From JBEGTT01 sp041179245 (GTDB lineage: Bacteria > Pseudomonadota > Gammaproteobacteria > Burkholderiales > Rhodocyclaceae), in the NCBI GenBank assembly GCA_041179245.1, contig JBEGTT010000203.1, forward strand, positions 1 to 13,761: a DNA stretch of 13,761 nt. The letters are read 5' to 3'. Below are positions 6,752 through 13,761 of the stretch, piece by piece. The notes beneath the pieces are model-generated. The model made no database searches. It was given only the letters and a program-made list of their open reading frames with translations, and was not told the origin of the DNA. The translations under genes and the position numbers were made by a program. Every line of letters starts with the position of its first letter. Within the stretch, counting starts at the first letter, position 1.

Positions 6752-8236
6752 GTGAAATACCGCGACCTTCGTGAATTCATCGCCCAGCTTGAATCTAAGG
6801 GCGAGTTAAAACGTATTACCCAGCTGGTTAGTCCGCATCTAGAAATGACGGAAATCTGTGACCGGGTGCTGCGCAGCGGCGGCCCGGCGATCCTGTTTGA
6901 AAATCCCATTGGTCACACCATGCCTGTCCTCGGCAATCTATTCGGTACACCAGAGCGGGTGGCTTTGGGGATGGGTGAGGATTTAGTTAGTGCTGGCGGC
7001 GACTGGCGACAGCCTTTACGTGAAGTCGGCAAATTGCTTGCCTACCTGAAAGAGCCGGAGCCACCGAAAGGCTTAAAAGACGCGTGGGACAAACTTCCCT
7101 TGCTGAAACAAGTGATGAACATGGCACCGAAAGTGCTGTCTTCCGCACCGTGCCAGGACATCGTTTGGGAAGGTGAAGACGTCGATTTGTCACGACTGCC
7201 GATTCAGCACTGCTGGCCGGGCGACGTTGCCCCGCTCATTACTTGGGGCTTGACCGTAACGCGTGGCCCCAACAAGAAACGCCAGAATCTCGGCATCTAC
7301 CGCCAACAAGTGATTGCAAAAAACAAAGTCATCATGCGTTGGCTGGCCCATCGCGGTGGTGCGCTGGATTTCCGCGATCATCAATCGGCTAACCCCGGAC
7401 AGCCTTTTCCGGTGGCGGTGGTGCTCGGTTGTGATCCGGCGACGATTTTGGGTGCAGTCACGCCGGTGCCGGATTCCCTATCGGAATACCAGTTTGCGGG
7501 CTTGTTGCGCGGTAGTCGAACCGAACTGGTGCAATGTAAAGGCAATGGTTTGCAAGTACCCGCTTACGCTGAAATCGTGCTGGAGGGCGTGATTCACCCC
7601 GATGAAATGGCGCTAGAAGGCCCGTATGGGGATCACACCGGCTATTACAACGAGCAAGCTGAATTCCCGGTGTTTACCATTGAGCGCATCACGATGCGTA
7701 AAGACCCGATTTATCACTCGACCTATACCGGCAAGCCGCCGGACGAACCCGCCATGCTGGGCGTTGCGCTTAATGAAGTATTTGTGCCGCTGCTGCAAAA
7801 GCAGTACCCGGAAATCGTGGATTTTTATTTGCCGCCCGAAGGCTGTTCCTACCGTATGGCGGTGGTCAGCATCAAAAAACAGTATCCGGGCCACGCCAAG
7901 CGAGTGATGTTCGGTATCTGGTCTTTCTTACGCCAGTTTATGTATACCAAGTTCATCATCGTGGTCGATGACGATGTCAATGTGCGCGACTGGAAAGAAG
8001 TGATGTGGGCGATGACCACGCGAATGGACGCCACTCGCGACACCACGCTGGTTGATAACACCCCGATTGATTACCTCGACTTTGCTAGCCCGGTCTCCGG
8101 CCTCGGTTCCAAGATGGGACTGGACGCCACCAATAAATGGCCCGGTGAAACCACTCGCGAATGGGGAAGACCCATCGTGATGGATGCAGCGGTGAAGGCC
8201 AAGGTTGATGCGATGTGGAGTGAGTTGGGGTTGTAA
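6752..8236 (+). CDS. ubiD: 3-octaprenyl-4-hydroxybenzoate carboxy-lyase UbiD (prenylated-FMN-dependent)
   Basis: The protein has 494 residues, nearly identical in length to E. coli UbiD (497). UbiD decarboxylates the prenylated 4-hydroxybenzoate made by UbiA, using prenylated FMN supplied by UbiX (not in this window). The N-terminal MKYRDLREFIAQLESKGELKRI-type start is canonical. Cofactor-site regions are visible at 178-188 (RQNLGIYRQQV) and 196-204 (RWLAHRGGA). The conserved AEIVLEG (273-279) and ALEGPYGDHTGYY (287-299) segments contain the acidic residues expected around the active site. The C-terminal GRPIVMD and DAMWSELGL are also typical. Translation starts at GTG (6752), 3 bases after the PilZ-gene stop, with no clear ribosome binding site, so coupling is likely. 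By eye it uses more C-ending codons than recG or ubiA, which may reflect higher expression. Confidence 0.96.
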   Translation: MKYRDLREFIAQLESKGELKRITQLVSPHLEMTEICDRVLRSGGPAILFENPIGHTMPVLGNLFGTPERVALGMGEDLVSAGGDWRQPLREVGKLLAYLKEPEPPKGLKDAWDKLPLLKQVMNMAPKVLSSAPCQDIVWEGEDVDLSRLPIQHCWPGDVAPLITWGLTVTRGPNKKRQNLGIYRQQVIAKNKVIMRWLAHRGGALDFRDHQSANPGQPFPVAVVLGCDPATILGAVTPVPDSLSEYQFAGLLRGSRTELVQCKGNGLQVPAYAEIVLEGVIHPDEMALEGPYGDHTGYYNEQAEFPVFTIERITMRKDPIYHSTYTGKPPDEPAMLGVALNEVFVPLLQKQYPEIVDFYLPPEGCSYRMAVVSIKKQYPGHAKRVMFGIWSFLRQFMYTKFIIVVDDDVNVRDWKEVMWAMTTRMDATRDTTLVDNTPIDYLDFASPVSGLGSKMGLDATNKWPGETTREWGRPIVMDAAVKAKVDAMWSELGL

Positions 8237-8238
8237 GG

Positions 8239-9129
8239 GTGACTGAGGTTCCCACGCAATATATCGGTCGATTTGCCCCTTCTCCCACCGGCCCGTTGCA
8301 TTTTGGTTCACTGGTCGCAGCGCTTGGGAGTTATCTGGATGCCCGTTCGCAAAATGGCCAATGGCTGGTGCGAATGGAAGATCTCGATATCCCCCGCTGT
8401 GTTCCGGGTGCCGCTAATGACATTCTCCGTACGCTTGAAATTTTTGGTTTTGAATGGGATGGTCCGGTTGTCGTTCAAAGCCAGCGGCTAGATGCCTATC
8501 GGGCAGCGCTTGAAGAATTGAAGCGTCGCGGTGTTGTCTATCCGTGCTCATGTTCCCGCAAGGAAATTGCTGATAGTGGTGCCGGTGCAGCCATTGATGG
8601 CGGGCGGGTGTATCCCGGAACCTGTCGTCAAGGACATAAATTTCTTCCGCTCGGGCGTTTGCCGGCATGGCGGTTGCGGGTTACGGATGGCCCCATTATT
8701 TTTGTTGATCGCTGGTTAGGCGAGCAGCAACAAAATTTGGCTGAAGCGGTTGGCGATTTTGTATTGTTGCGAGCCGATGGATTGTTTGCTTATCAGTTGG
8801 CAGTGGTTGTTGATGATGCTTGGCAAGGTGTGAGCGATGTCGTGCGGGGTGCGGACTTGCTGGTGTCAACGGCCCGGCAAATCTGGTTACAGCAATGCTT
8901 GGGGTTGCCGACGCCAACGTATGTCCACTTGCCCTTAGTGCTTGATGCGGCAGGAGAAAAACTTTCCAAACAGACCTTGGCTCCTGCGTTGAACCATAAA
9001 AACCCGGCCCCTCAGTTGGTGGATGCGCTACGGTTTTTGGGGCAGGCTGTGCCAGATGGTTTAGCGGCTAGTGGTTTGGCTACTGTTTGGGAATGGGTGT
9101 TTCAATCCATTCCTCGGCGAGCGCCATAA
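8239..9129 (+). CDS. gluQ: Glutamyl-queuosine tRNA(Asp) synthetase (GluQ-RS)
   Basis: The protein has 296 residues, the size of GluQ-RS (YadB), a glutamyl-tRNA synthetase paralogue without an anticodon-binding domain. It attaches glutamate to the queuosine base of tRNA(Asp). The signature GRFAPSPTGPLHFGS (10-24) contains the HIGH-type motif (HFGS, 21-24). RMEDLDIPR (45-53) binds glutamate. A zinc site is visible as C103, C105, Y125 and C129. VGDFVLLRADGLFAYQLAVVVDD (171-193) and the KMSKS-like KLSKQ (241-245) complete the catalytic core. The protein ends soon after, which separates it from true GltX. The GTG start at 8239 lies 2 bases after the ubiD stop. The last 28 bases overlap the 3' end of the cardiolipin synthase gene on the other strand. 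Confidence 0.94.
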   Translation: MTEVPTQYIGRFAPSPTGPLHFGSLVAALGSYLDARSQNGQWLVRMEDLDIPRCVPGAANDILRTLEIFGFEWDGPVVVQSQRLDAYRAALEELKRRGVVYPCSCSRKEIADSGAGAAIDGGRVYPGTCRQGHKFLPLGRLPAWRLRVTDGPIIFVDRWLGEQQQNLAEAVGDFVLLRADGLFAYQLAVVVDDAWQGVSDVVRGADLLVSTARQIWLQQCLGLPTPTYVHLPLVLDAAGEKLSKQTLAPALNHKNPAPQLVDALRFLGQAVPDGLAASGLATVWEWVFQSIPRRAP

Positions 9130-10346
9130 CCTGCAAAATTAATGAGCAGCTGAACAAGTCCATAGGCGAGCCAGCGGTTTGCGCGAGACCACCATCCAGC
9201 ATGTTTGAGTTGTTCTAGGGTGATTTGCCGTGATTGCTGTTCAATGGCTGTCTTCAGTCGCTGCTCAAGGGCGCCAGCAAATTCACTATCCCTAATTTCA
9301 AGATTGCCTTCATGGGCAAGCGAAAGGCTGAAAGGATCAATGTTTGATGAACCCACCGTGCACCATTGACCATCAATACACCCTACTTTGGCGTGCAAAA
9401 ATCCACCGGTAAACTCATGCAACTCAATGCCGGCTCGCAAAAGATTTCCATACAAAGCTTGGGTGGCATATTGCAATAAAGGGTGGTCACTGGTGCCTTG
9501 TAGCAAAAGGGTGACCTGAACACCTCGTAGTGCGGCTTCCCGAAGGGCATGTCTGAAACGAAAGCCGGGTAAAAAATAGACGTGCGCCAAGATAATGTGT
9601 TGCTGGGCCGATTCGATGGCGCTTAAGTAGGCATTGGCAATGGTCTGCCGGTGGCGGGTGTTATCCCTGGGTAAAAAACGAACTTGGCCAGGCTTGGTTA
9701 ACTGTTTTTGTGCCGTGCTGACCATCAGGCTCTGTCGAAGGCGGTGGCTAAGTTGGCGGTATTCAGCTGTCCAATGTTGCCGCCAGTGGTGAAGGTGAGA
9801 CTGAAAACCACTCCGCGCGACTAAAGCCCATTCACGAAGGGCTGCGTGGTGCACTTGTTGTGCAATAGGGCCGCTGGCTTCAATGGCAAAATCAAAACGG
9901 GGAGATAGGCCCGGCGGTGTGTTGTTATCGTCAATGATGTTAATGCCGCCAATAAAGGCAATGTGATGATCCACTACGGCAAGTTTGCGGTGTAGGCGTC
10001 GCAGGCGACTTCGGCGAAATTTCCACGACCTATGTTCTGGGCGATACACCAGAAATCGAACACCGGTTCCTTGAAAGGTCTGCGCAAGAGATCTAAAAAA
10101 ATGGCGAGAACCAAATCCATCCACCAAGACCTGTACTTGAACGCCCCGCATGCCTGCACGCAGGAGTGCCTCTGTAATGGCAGCGGTGGTTAGGTCATCG
10201 GCGTAGAGGTAGGTTTCTAGAAAAACGTTGTGCTGGGCCTTATCAATGGCCGCAATCAGCGCAGGAAAAAACTCATTCCCGCCCGTGTGCAACTTCAGGT
10301 AGTTGCCGGAAGTCCAGGGAATGTTGTCCGGAAGAAGGTCCGTCAT
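9102..10346 (-). CDS. Cardiolipin synthase, phospholipase D superfamily (ClsB-type)
   Basis: The protein has 414 residues with two HKD motifs: H119-x-K121-x4-D126 (HRKLAVVD, followed by IAFIGGINI) and H318-x-K320-x4-D325 (HAKVGCID, followed by GSSNIDPFSL). This is the phospholipase D fold used to join phospholipid head groups into cardiolipin. It lacks the two N-terminal transmembrane helices of ClsA and begins directly with LKLHTGGNEFFPALIAAID, so it resembles ClsB (YbhO). A weak hydrophobic segment is present at about 393-407. The ATG at 10346-10344 is the first possible start, because an in-frame TAG lies 3 bases upstream; the only SD-like bases (AGGG) are too close to be ideal. It follows nadA by 22 bases and is probably co-transcribed with it. 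ClsB versus a related PLD-type transferase cannot be settled from sequence alone. Confidence 0.88.
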   Translation of the reverse strand: MTDLLPDNIPWTSGNYLKLHTGGNEFFPALIAAIDKAQHNVFLETYLYADDLTTAAITEALLRAGMRGVQVQVLVDGFGSRHFFRSLAQTFQGTGVRFLVYRPEHRSWKFRRSRLRRLHRKLAVVDHHIAFIGGINIIDDNNTPPGLSPRFDFAIEASGPIAQQVHHAALREWALVARSGFQSHLHHWRQHWTAEYRQLSHRLRQSLMVSTAQKQLTKPGQVRFLPRDNTRHRQTIANAYLSAIESAQQHIILAHVYFLPGFRFRHALREAALRGVQVTLLLQGTSDHPLLQYATQALYGNLLRAGIELHEFTGGFLHAKVGCIDGQWCTVGSSNIDPFSLSLAHEGNLEIRDSEFAGALEQRLKTAIEQQSRQITLEQLKHAGWWSRANRWLAYGLVQLLINFAGYGARRGMD

Positions 10347-10368
10347 GCCCTAGCGTTTTCTGAGTGGT

Positions 10369-11469
10369 TTAAGAAACAGATAACATCCGGTCAAGCGCCA
10401 GTTTGGCGAGTACCGCTTCGTGCTCGGGCACCTTGATGGGATTCACGACATGACCAGCAGCCAAGTTTTCTAGCGTCCAAGCCAAGTGCTGTGGGTCAAT
10501 CCGCTGCATGGTCGAACACATACAAATCATGGGTGACATGAATTGGACAATTTTGCCTTGCGGCAGAACTTCTTTGGCCAAGCGGTCGACTAAGTTCAGC
10601 TCGGTGCCGACTAGCCAGTGGGTATTTTCAGCGGCTTCCTTGATGGTCTTAACGATCAACTCAGTGGAACCAACGTAATCAGAATTTGCGCACACTTCAA
10701 AATTGCACTCTGGGTGGGAAATCACAAGGCCATCTGGGTGTTTGGCACGGAAAGCATCAATGTGCGATTTCTGGAACATTTGATGGACAGAGCAATGGCC
10801 CTTCCACAGCAGAATTTTGGCGTCCTTGATCTGCTCGTTGGTCAGGCCGCCTTGCGGTAAGTCGGGGTCCCAAACGACCATTTGTTCCATCGGGAAACCC
10901 ATTTTGTGGCCTGTCCAGCGCCCTAGATGTTGGTCGGGAAAAAACAGCACTTTGGGGCGGCGTTCAAATGCCCACTGGGCAATGGTGCCGGCATTGGACG
11001 AGGTGCACACGATGCCGCCATGTTCTCCACAAAAGGCTTTTAGGTCGGCAGCAGAGTTAATGTAAGTGACCGGCGTGACCTCGTGTTCAACGTCGGGTAG
11101 CACGTCAGCAAGTTCGCGCCAGCAGCGCTCGACCTTGGCCAGATTCGCCATGTCGGCCATTGAACAGCCTGCGGCCATATCTGGAAGGATGGCGGTTTGG
11201 CTTGGCTTGGACATGATGTCGGCGACTTCGGCCATGAAATGCACGCCGCAAAAAATCAGGTAATCCGCATCCGTTTGTGAGGCAAGGCGGGATAGCTTCA
11301 GAGAGTCGCCGGTCAAGTCCGCGTGTTGATAAACATCTGCCCGTTGGTAATGATGGCAAAGCAACACGGCGCGCTTGCCCAGTTGGGCACGAGCATCCCG
11401 AATGCGGGTTTGGCATTCCTCGTCAGACAAGGCGTTGTAGAGGGCAAAGGGCAGGGCAGCTTGGGTCAT
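10369..11469 (-). CDS. nadA: Quinolinate synthase NadA
   Basis: The protein has 366 residues, the longer NadA form common in proteobacteria. NadA condenses iminoaspartate with dihydroxyacetone phosphate to quinolinate in NAD synthesis, using an oxygen-sensitive [4Fe-4S] cluster. Threefold pseudo-repeats are visible: LLCHHYQRADVYQHAD (36-51), the SNAGTIAQWAF region (158-168) and CNFEVCANSDYVGSTE (255-270). Candidate cluster cysteines are C102 (AAGCSMAD), C226 (GHCSVHQMF) and C316 or C318 (MICMCSTMQRI). The last replaces the CxxCxxC of the E. coli enzyme, as in other NadA proteins of this length class. The ATG at 11469 gives the expected N-terminus; only a weak A/T-rich leader precedes it. nadB and nadC, its pathway partners, are not in this window. 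It reads divergently from the TPR-CHAT gene, 55 bases away. Confidence 0.96.
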   Translation of the reverse strand: MTQAALPFALYNALSDEECQTRIRDARAQLGKRAVLLCHHYQRADVYQHADLTGDSLKLSRLASQTDADYLIFCGVHFMAEVADIMSKPSQTAILPDMAAGCSMADMANLAKVERCWRELADVLPDVEHEVTPVTYINSAADLKAFCGEHGGIVCTSSNAGTIAQWAFERRPKVLFFPDQHLGRWTGHKMGFPMEQMVVWDPDLPQGGLTNEQIKDAKILLWKGHCSVHQMFQKSHIDAFRAKHPDGLVISHPECNFEVCANSDYVGSTELIVKTIKEAAENTHWLVGTELNLVDRLAKEVLPQGKIVQFMSPMICMCSTMQRIDPQHLAWTLENLAAGHVVNPIKVPEHEAVLAKLALDRMLSVS

Positions 11470-11524
11470 GATTTTTTAGCGAAAAGACGTTAATGTTGCA
11501 GTTCAAAATGCTTGGGAGCAGCCA
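11470..11524. promoter_or_regulatory. 55-base divergent intergenic region between nadA and the TPR-CHAT gene
   Basis: Both genes read outward from this short region, so their promoters must lie here or inside each other's 5' coding parts. On the minus strand a TTGAAC hexamer could be a -35 element for nadA, but no convincing -10 follows at the right spacing. On the plus strand I see no clear promoter. It contains the GGGAG ribosome binding site of the CHAT gene. Confidence 0.4.
11514..11518 (+). promoter_or_regulatory. Ribosome binding site of the TPR-CHAT gene
   Basis: GGGAG lies 6 bases before the ATG at 11525 and fixes that start. The start is further supported because it gives a normal signal peptide. 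Confidence 0.7.
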
Positions 11525-13761
11525 ATGAAGCAGATCAAAAAACAGGATAAAAATGAGTGTCGATTCTATCACCCACTCGGCTTTGCTTTGGCTGTAGCGA
11601 TGGTGTGCCTGTGTCCGATTTTGTCGATGGCAGCCGATATTGATGTGCCGGCTGAAGTGCTGCATTTGCCACCTCGTTCGATTAGTGACATCACCCGCAT
11701 GTTGGATCATTACAAGCCCGAGCCCGAGTTGGCCGCTAAAACTTTAGCTGCGGCGAATGCCGAGCCCCCAGCCACGGATGATCGAAAAATCTTGTTTGAG
11801 TTTTATCGCAATCGAGCCGAAGCGGCTGCGGCAGTCGGGCGAGTAACGCAGCAGATTGAGGATTGGGAAAAAGCTAAAAATTATGGGCAAGTGGGCACTG
11901 GTGCGTATGCACGAGCCATTCGGATGTTGGCGATGGCGCATGTTCAGGGCGGTAATTTGCTGACGGGAGAGAAGCTGCTCCAAGAAGCATTAAAAAGTAT
12001 TCCGACTAACCAAATGGGGCAGTTTACCGGTGCTTACGCGAATGCGGTTTCAATTTCGTTGGCGGTCGGTGACTTGGTCGCAGCCAAGGATTACCTGCGT
12101 CAGTTGGATTCAACAATCACCTTTTTGCGCAGTAAACCCTCAGCAATGACTTTTGGCCATGGTTGGCAAGCAAATTTTGAACGGGCACGAGGTGATGTGC
12201 TGATGCAAGAAGGTAAACCGGCGGAAGCAGAAGCGGCTTATCGCAACTCGGTTCGTGAAAACGATATTTATATTCAGCAAAATCCGGACATTATCGCGAC
12301 GGGCGTGGATACGCCAACGATGGAAAATCTGTACCGGAATCGGGAAAGTTTTCATCGCAATGTGGCCAACGGCTTATTGGCGCAAGGGAAGGTGGTGCAA
12401 GCGGAGGCTACGGTACGCCGTGTGTTGCAAATGACGCTGGAACGGACTGGGCGGAACTCTACCGATGTGGCACAAGGCTTACGTTTGTTGTCCCTGATTA
12501 TTGCGGAACAAGGCCGTTACGCCGAAGCGGCACTGTTGTCCAAGGCAGCGGTCGAAACCTTTATGCAAAGCGGTGCTGCGGCGAATTCGATCCAGTTAGC
12601 TAACGCACGCCGGGCTTATGGCGCTGCGCTGGTGGCGCAGCGGAAATATCCAGCGGCAATTGAGGTCTTCCAAGAAATGCAGGCGGGTCTGAAAATTGAC
12701 CCAGTGCTCGTAGAAAAGGTCGGTGGAGGCGATCTGGATTGGGTATTGGCCTCGTTGCGGTCAGGGCAAGCCAAGTCTGCTGAACAGATGGCGGGCAAAA
12801 TGCTCGAACGCACCCGCCAGCGCTTAGGCGAAAAATCTAGCCGAACTGCGGAAGTTCGTGCTTTTCATGCGATGACTTTGGCGGCCTTGGGTGAGCATCA
12901 TGCAGCGTTCCAAGCCTTCAAGCAGGCGGTACCAGTGTTGGTCGATCAAGCGCGTAATGACAGCGAAGCGGAAGCCGGAACCGTGCGCCGTCAGCAACGA
13001 CTGGTGACCATTCTGGAAAGTTACCTTCGTTTGCTGGCGGAAATGCACCATCGGAAATTGCCGACTGAGGGTGTCGATCCGATTAACGAATCCTTTGTGT
13101 TGGCTGATCTGGCCCGAGGGAGTTCGGTGCAACGCGCTTTAACCAGCAGCGCGGCGCGCGCGGCGATTAGTGACCCAGCATTGGCGGAATTGGCGCGTAA
13201 CGAACAAGACGCCCAGCGGCGAATGAATTCGCTCAATGAAATTCTGACGCAGATGCTGTCGGCCCGCCCCGAGCAACAATTGCCAGCGATTCAGGCCAAG
13301 ATGCGTTCAGACATTGATGAATTGAAGGCGGGGCGCGACAAGCTACGGGCTGAAATTCAGAAGCGTTTTCCAGAGTATGCGCAGCTCGTTGATCCTAAAC
13401 CTGTCGGGATGGCTAAAGTCCAAAAGATGCTTAGGCCTGGTGAAGTGCTTTTGTCGTGGTACTTCGGCGAAGAAGGGGGGCAAGTTTGGGCGGTGAGTCA
13501 CGAAGGGAAGCATCAGTTTGCGCAGGTTGACCTAACGCGGGAACAGATGGCCGCCGGGGTTGCCAAACTACGCAAATCGTTGAATCCTGATGTCAGCACG
13601 ATTGATGCAATTCCCCCGTTCGATCTGCCGGTTTCTTTTGGCCTTTATCAAAAGCTGATGCTTCCCGTAGAAGCCGCTTGGGACAAAGCGACGACCTTGC
13701 TCGTGGTGCCCCATGCAGAACTGGGTCAGTTGCCATTGTCAGTACTCACCACAGCGTCGAC
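11525..13761 (+). CDS. Exported TPR-repeat protein with C-terminal CHAT (caspase-like) domain, 3' end outside window
   Basis: The frame is open from ATG 11525 to the right edge (745 residues, no stop). Residues 1-37 look like a Sec signal peptide: a Lys-rich start, hydrophobic core at about 17-33 and SMAA-D as likely cleavage site. Residues about 90-475 are helical TPR-like repeats, for example AHVQGGNLLTGEKLLQEAL (138-156), VLMQEGKPAEAEAAYRNSV (225-243), IAEQGRYAEAALLSKAAVE (326-344) and YGAALVAQRKYPAAIEVFQ (365-383). A helical, partly coiled-coil region follows (555-625) and ends in RFPEYAQLVDPKPV. The CHAT domain begins near 630 (LRPGEVLLSWYFGEEGGQVWA), with FDLPVSFGLYQKLMLPVE (699-716) and LVVPHAELGQLPLSVL (726-741), which match the conserved CHAT core. 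The catalytic His and Cys normally lie further on, so protease activity cannot be judged. Alone on the plus strand after two minus-strand genes, it likely starts its own transcript. Target unknown. Confidence 0.9.
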   Translation, partial: MKQIKKQDKNECRFYHPLGFALAVAMVCLCPILSMAADIDVPAEVLHLPPRSISDITRMLDHYKPEPELAAKTLAAANAEPPATDDRKILFEFYRNRAEAAAAVGRVTQQIEDWEKAKNYGQVGTGAYARAIRMLAMAHVQGGNLLTGEKLLQEALKSIPTNQMGQFTGAYANAVSISLAVGDLVAAKDYLRQLDSTITFLRSKPSAMTFGHGWQANFERARGDVLMQEGKPAEAEAAYRNSVRENDIYIQQNPDIIATGVDTPTMENLYRNRESFHRNVANGLLAQGKVVQAEATVRRVLQMTLERTGRNSTDVAQGLRLLSLIIAEQGRYAEAALLSKAAVETFMQSGAAANSIQLANARRAYGAALVAQRKYPAAIEVFQEMQAGLKIDPVLVEKVGGGDLDWVLASLRSGQAKSAEQMAGKMLERTRQRLGEKSSRTAEVRAFHAMTLAALGEHHAAFQAFKQAVPVLVDQARNDSEAEAGTVRRQQRLVTILESYLRLLAEMHHRKLPTEGVDPINESFVLADLARGSSVQRALTSSAARAAISDPALAELARNEQDAQRRMNSLNEILTQMLSARPEQQLPAIQAKMRSDIDELKAGRDKLRAEIQKRFPEYAQLVDPKPVGMAKVQKMLRPGEVLLSWYFGEEGGQVWAVSHEGKHQFAQVDLTREQMAAGVAKLRKSLNPDVSTIDAIPPFDLPVSFGLYQKLMLPVEAAWDKATTLLVVPHAELGQLPLSVLTTAS

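Noticed and set aside
11508..11528. Six-codon upstream frame ending in an ATGA overlap with the CHAT start
   Set aside because: It has no ribosome binding site of its own and lies across the one used by the CHAT gene; a leader peptide of this size cannot be supported from sequence alone.
11600..11635. Possible lipoprotein signal because two Cys lie in the hydrophobic N-terminus of the CHAT protein
   Set aside because: The residues before each Cys do not fit a lipobox (no Gly/Ala/Ser at -1), and a normal cleavage site (SMAA-D) follows.
11525..13761. Link of the CHAT protein to a type III-E CRISPR (Craspase) or gasdermin system
   Set aside because: No CRISPR repeats, Cas7-11-like gene or gasdermin-like gene is present in the window, and the signal peptide points to export.

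Overview
The window looks like chromosomal DNA of a betaproteobacterium, most likely of the order Neisseriales. Moderate GC (slightly above 50 % by eye), a Neisseria-like RecG N-terminus (RYEDET segment), an aerobic UbiA/UbiD ubiquinone route, GluQ-RS and a ClsB-type cardiolipin synthase all fit. The taxonomic call is inference from protein flavour, not a search. Coding density is very high: no gene-free stretch reaches 60 bases, and I see no RNA genes, insertion sequences, CRISPR arrays or convincing terminators.

Layout. (1) Positions 1-878: the 3' part of a FadL/OmpP1-type outer-membrane transporter, cut by the left edge. (2) Positions 903-9129: eight plus-strand genes with gaps of 14 bases or less, or short overlaps, almost certainly one transcript. 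They are a membrane-anchored coiled-coil DUF2802-like protein, a membrane-anchored SPOR-domain protein, ridA, recG, ubiA, a YcgR-like PilZ c-di-GMP receptor, ubiD and gluQ. recG starts with TTG, and ubiD and gluQ with GTG. (3) Positions 9102-11469, minus strand: nadA followed after 22 bases by a cardiolipin synthase gene, which overlaps the end of gluQ tail to tail by 28 bases. (4) Positions 11525-13761: a large exported TPR-CHAT protein, divergent from nadA across only 55 bases and cut by the right edge before the expected catalytic His/Cys pair.

How they work together. ubiA and ubiD encode two steps of ubiquinone synthesis (prenylation of 4-hydroxybenzoate, then decarboxylation). recG handles stalled forks, ridA removes reactive enamines/imines, gluQ modifies tRNA(Asp), nadA makes quinolinate for NAD, and cls makes cardiolipin. 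Most of this is core housekeeping. The parts that deserve a second look are an 11-G tract inside the SPOR gene whose slippage in either direction would remove the SPOR domain; the c-di-GMP receptor with an extra N-terminal domain tucked between ubiA and ubiD; and the exported TPR-CHAT caspase-like protein at the right edge. I did not find clear evidence of a complete novel multi-gene system here.
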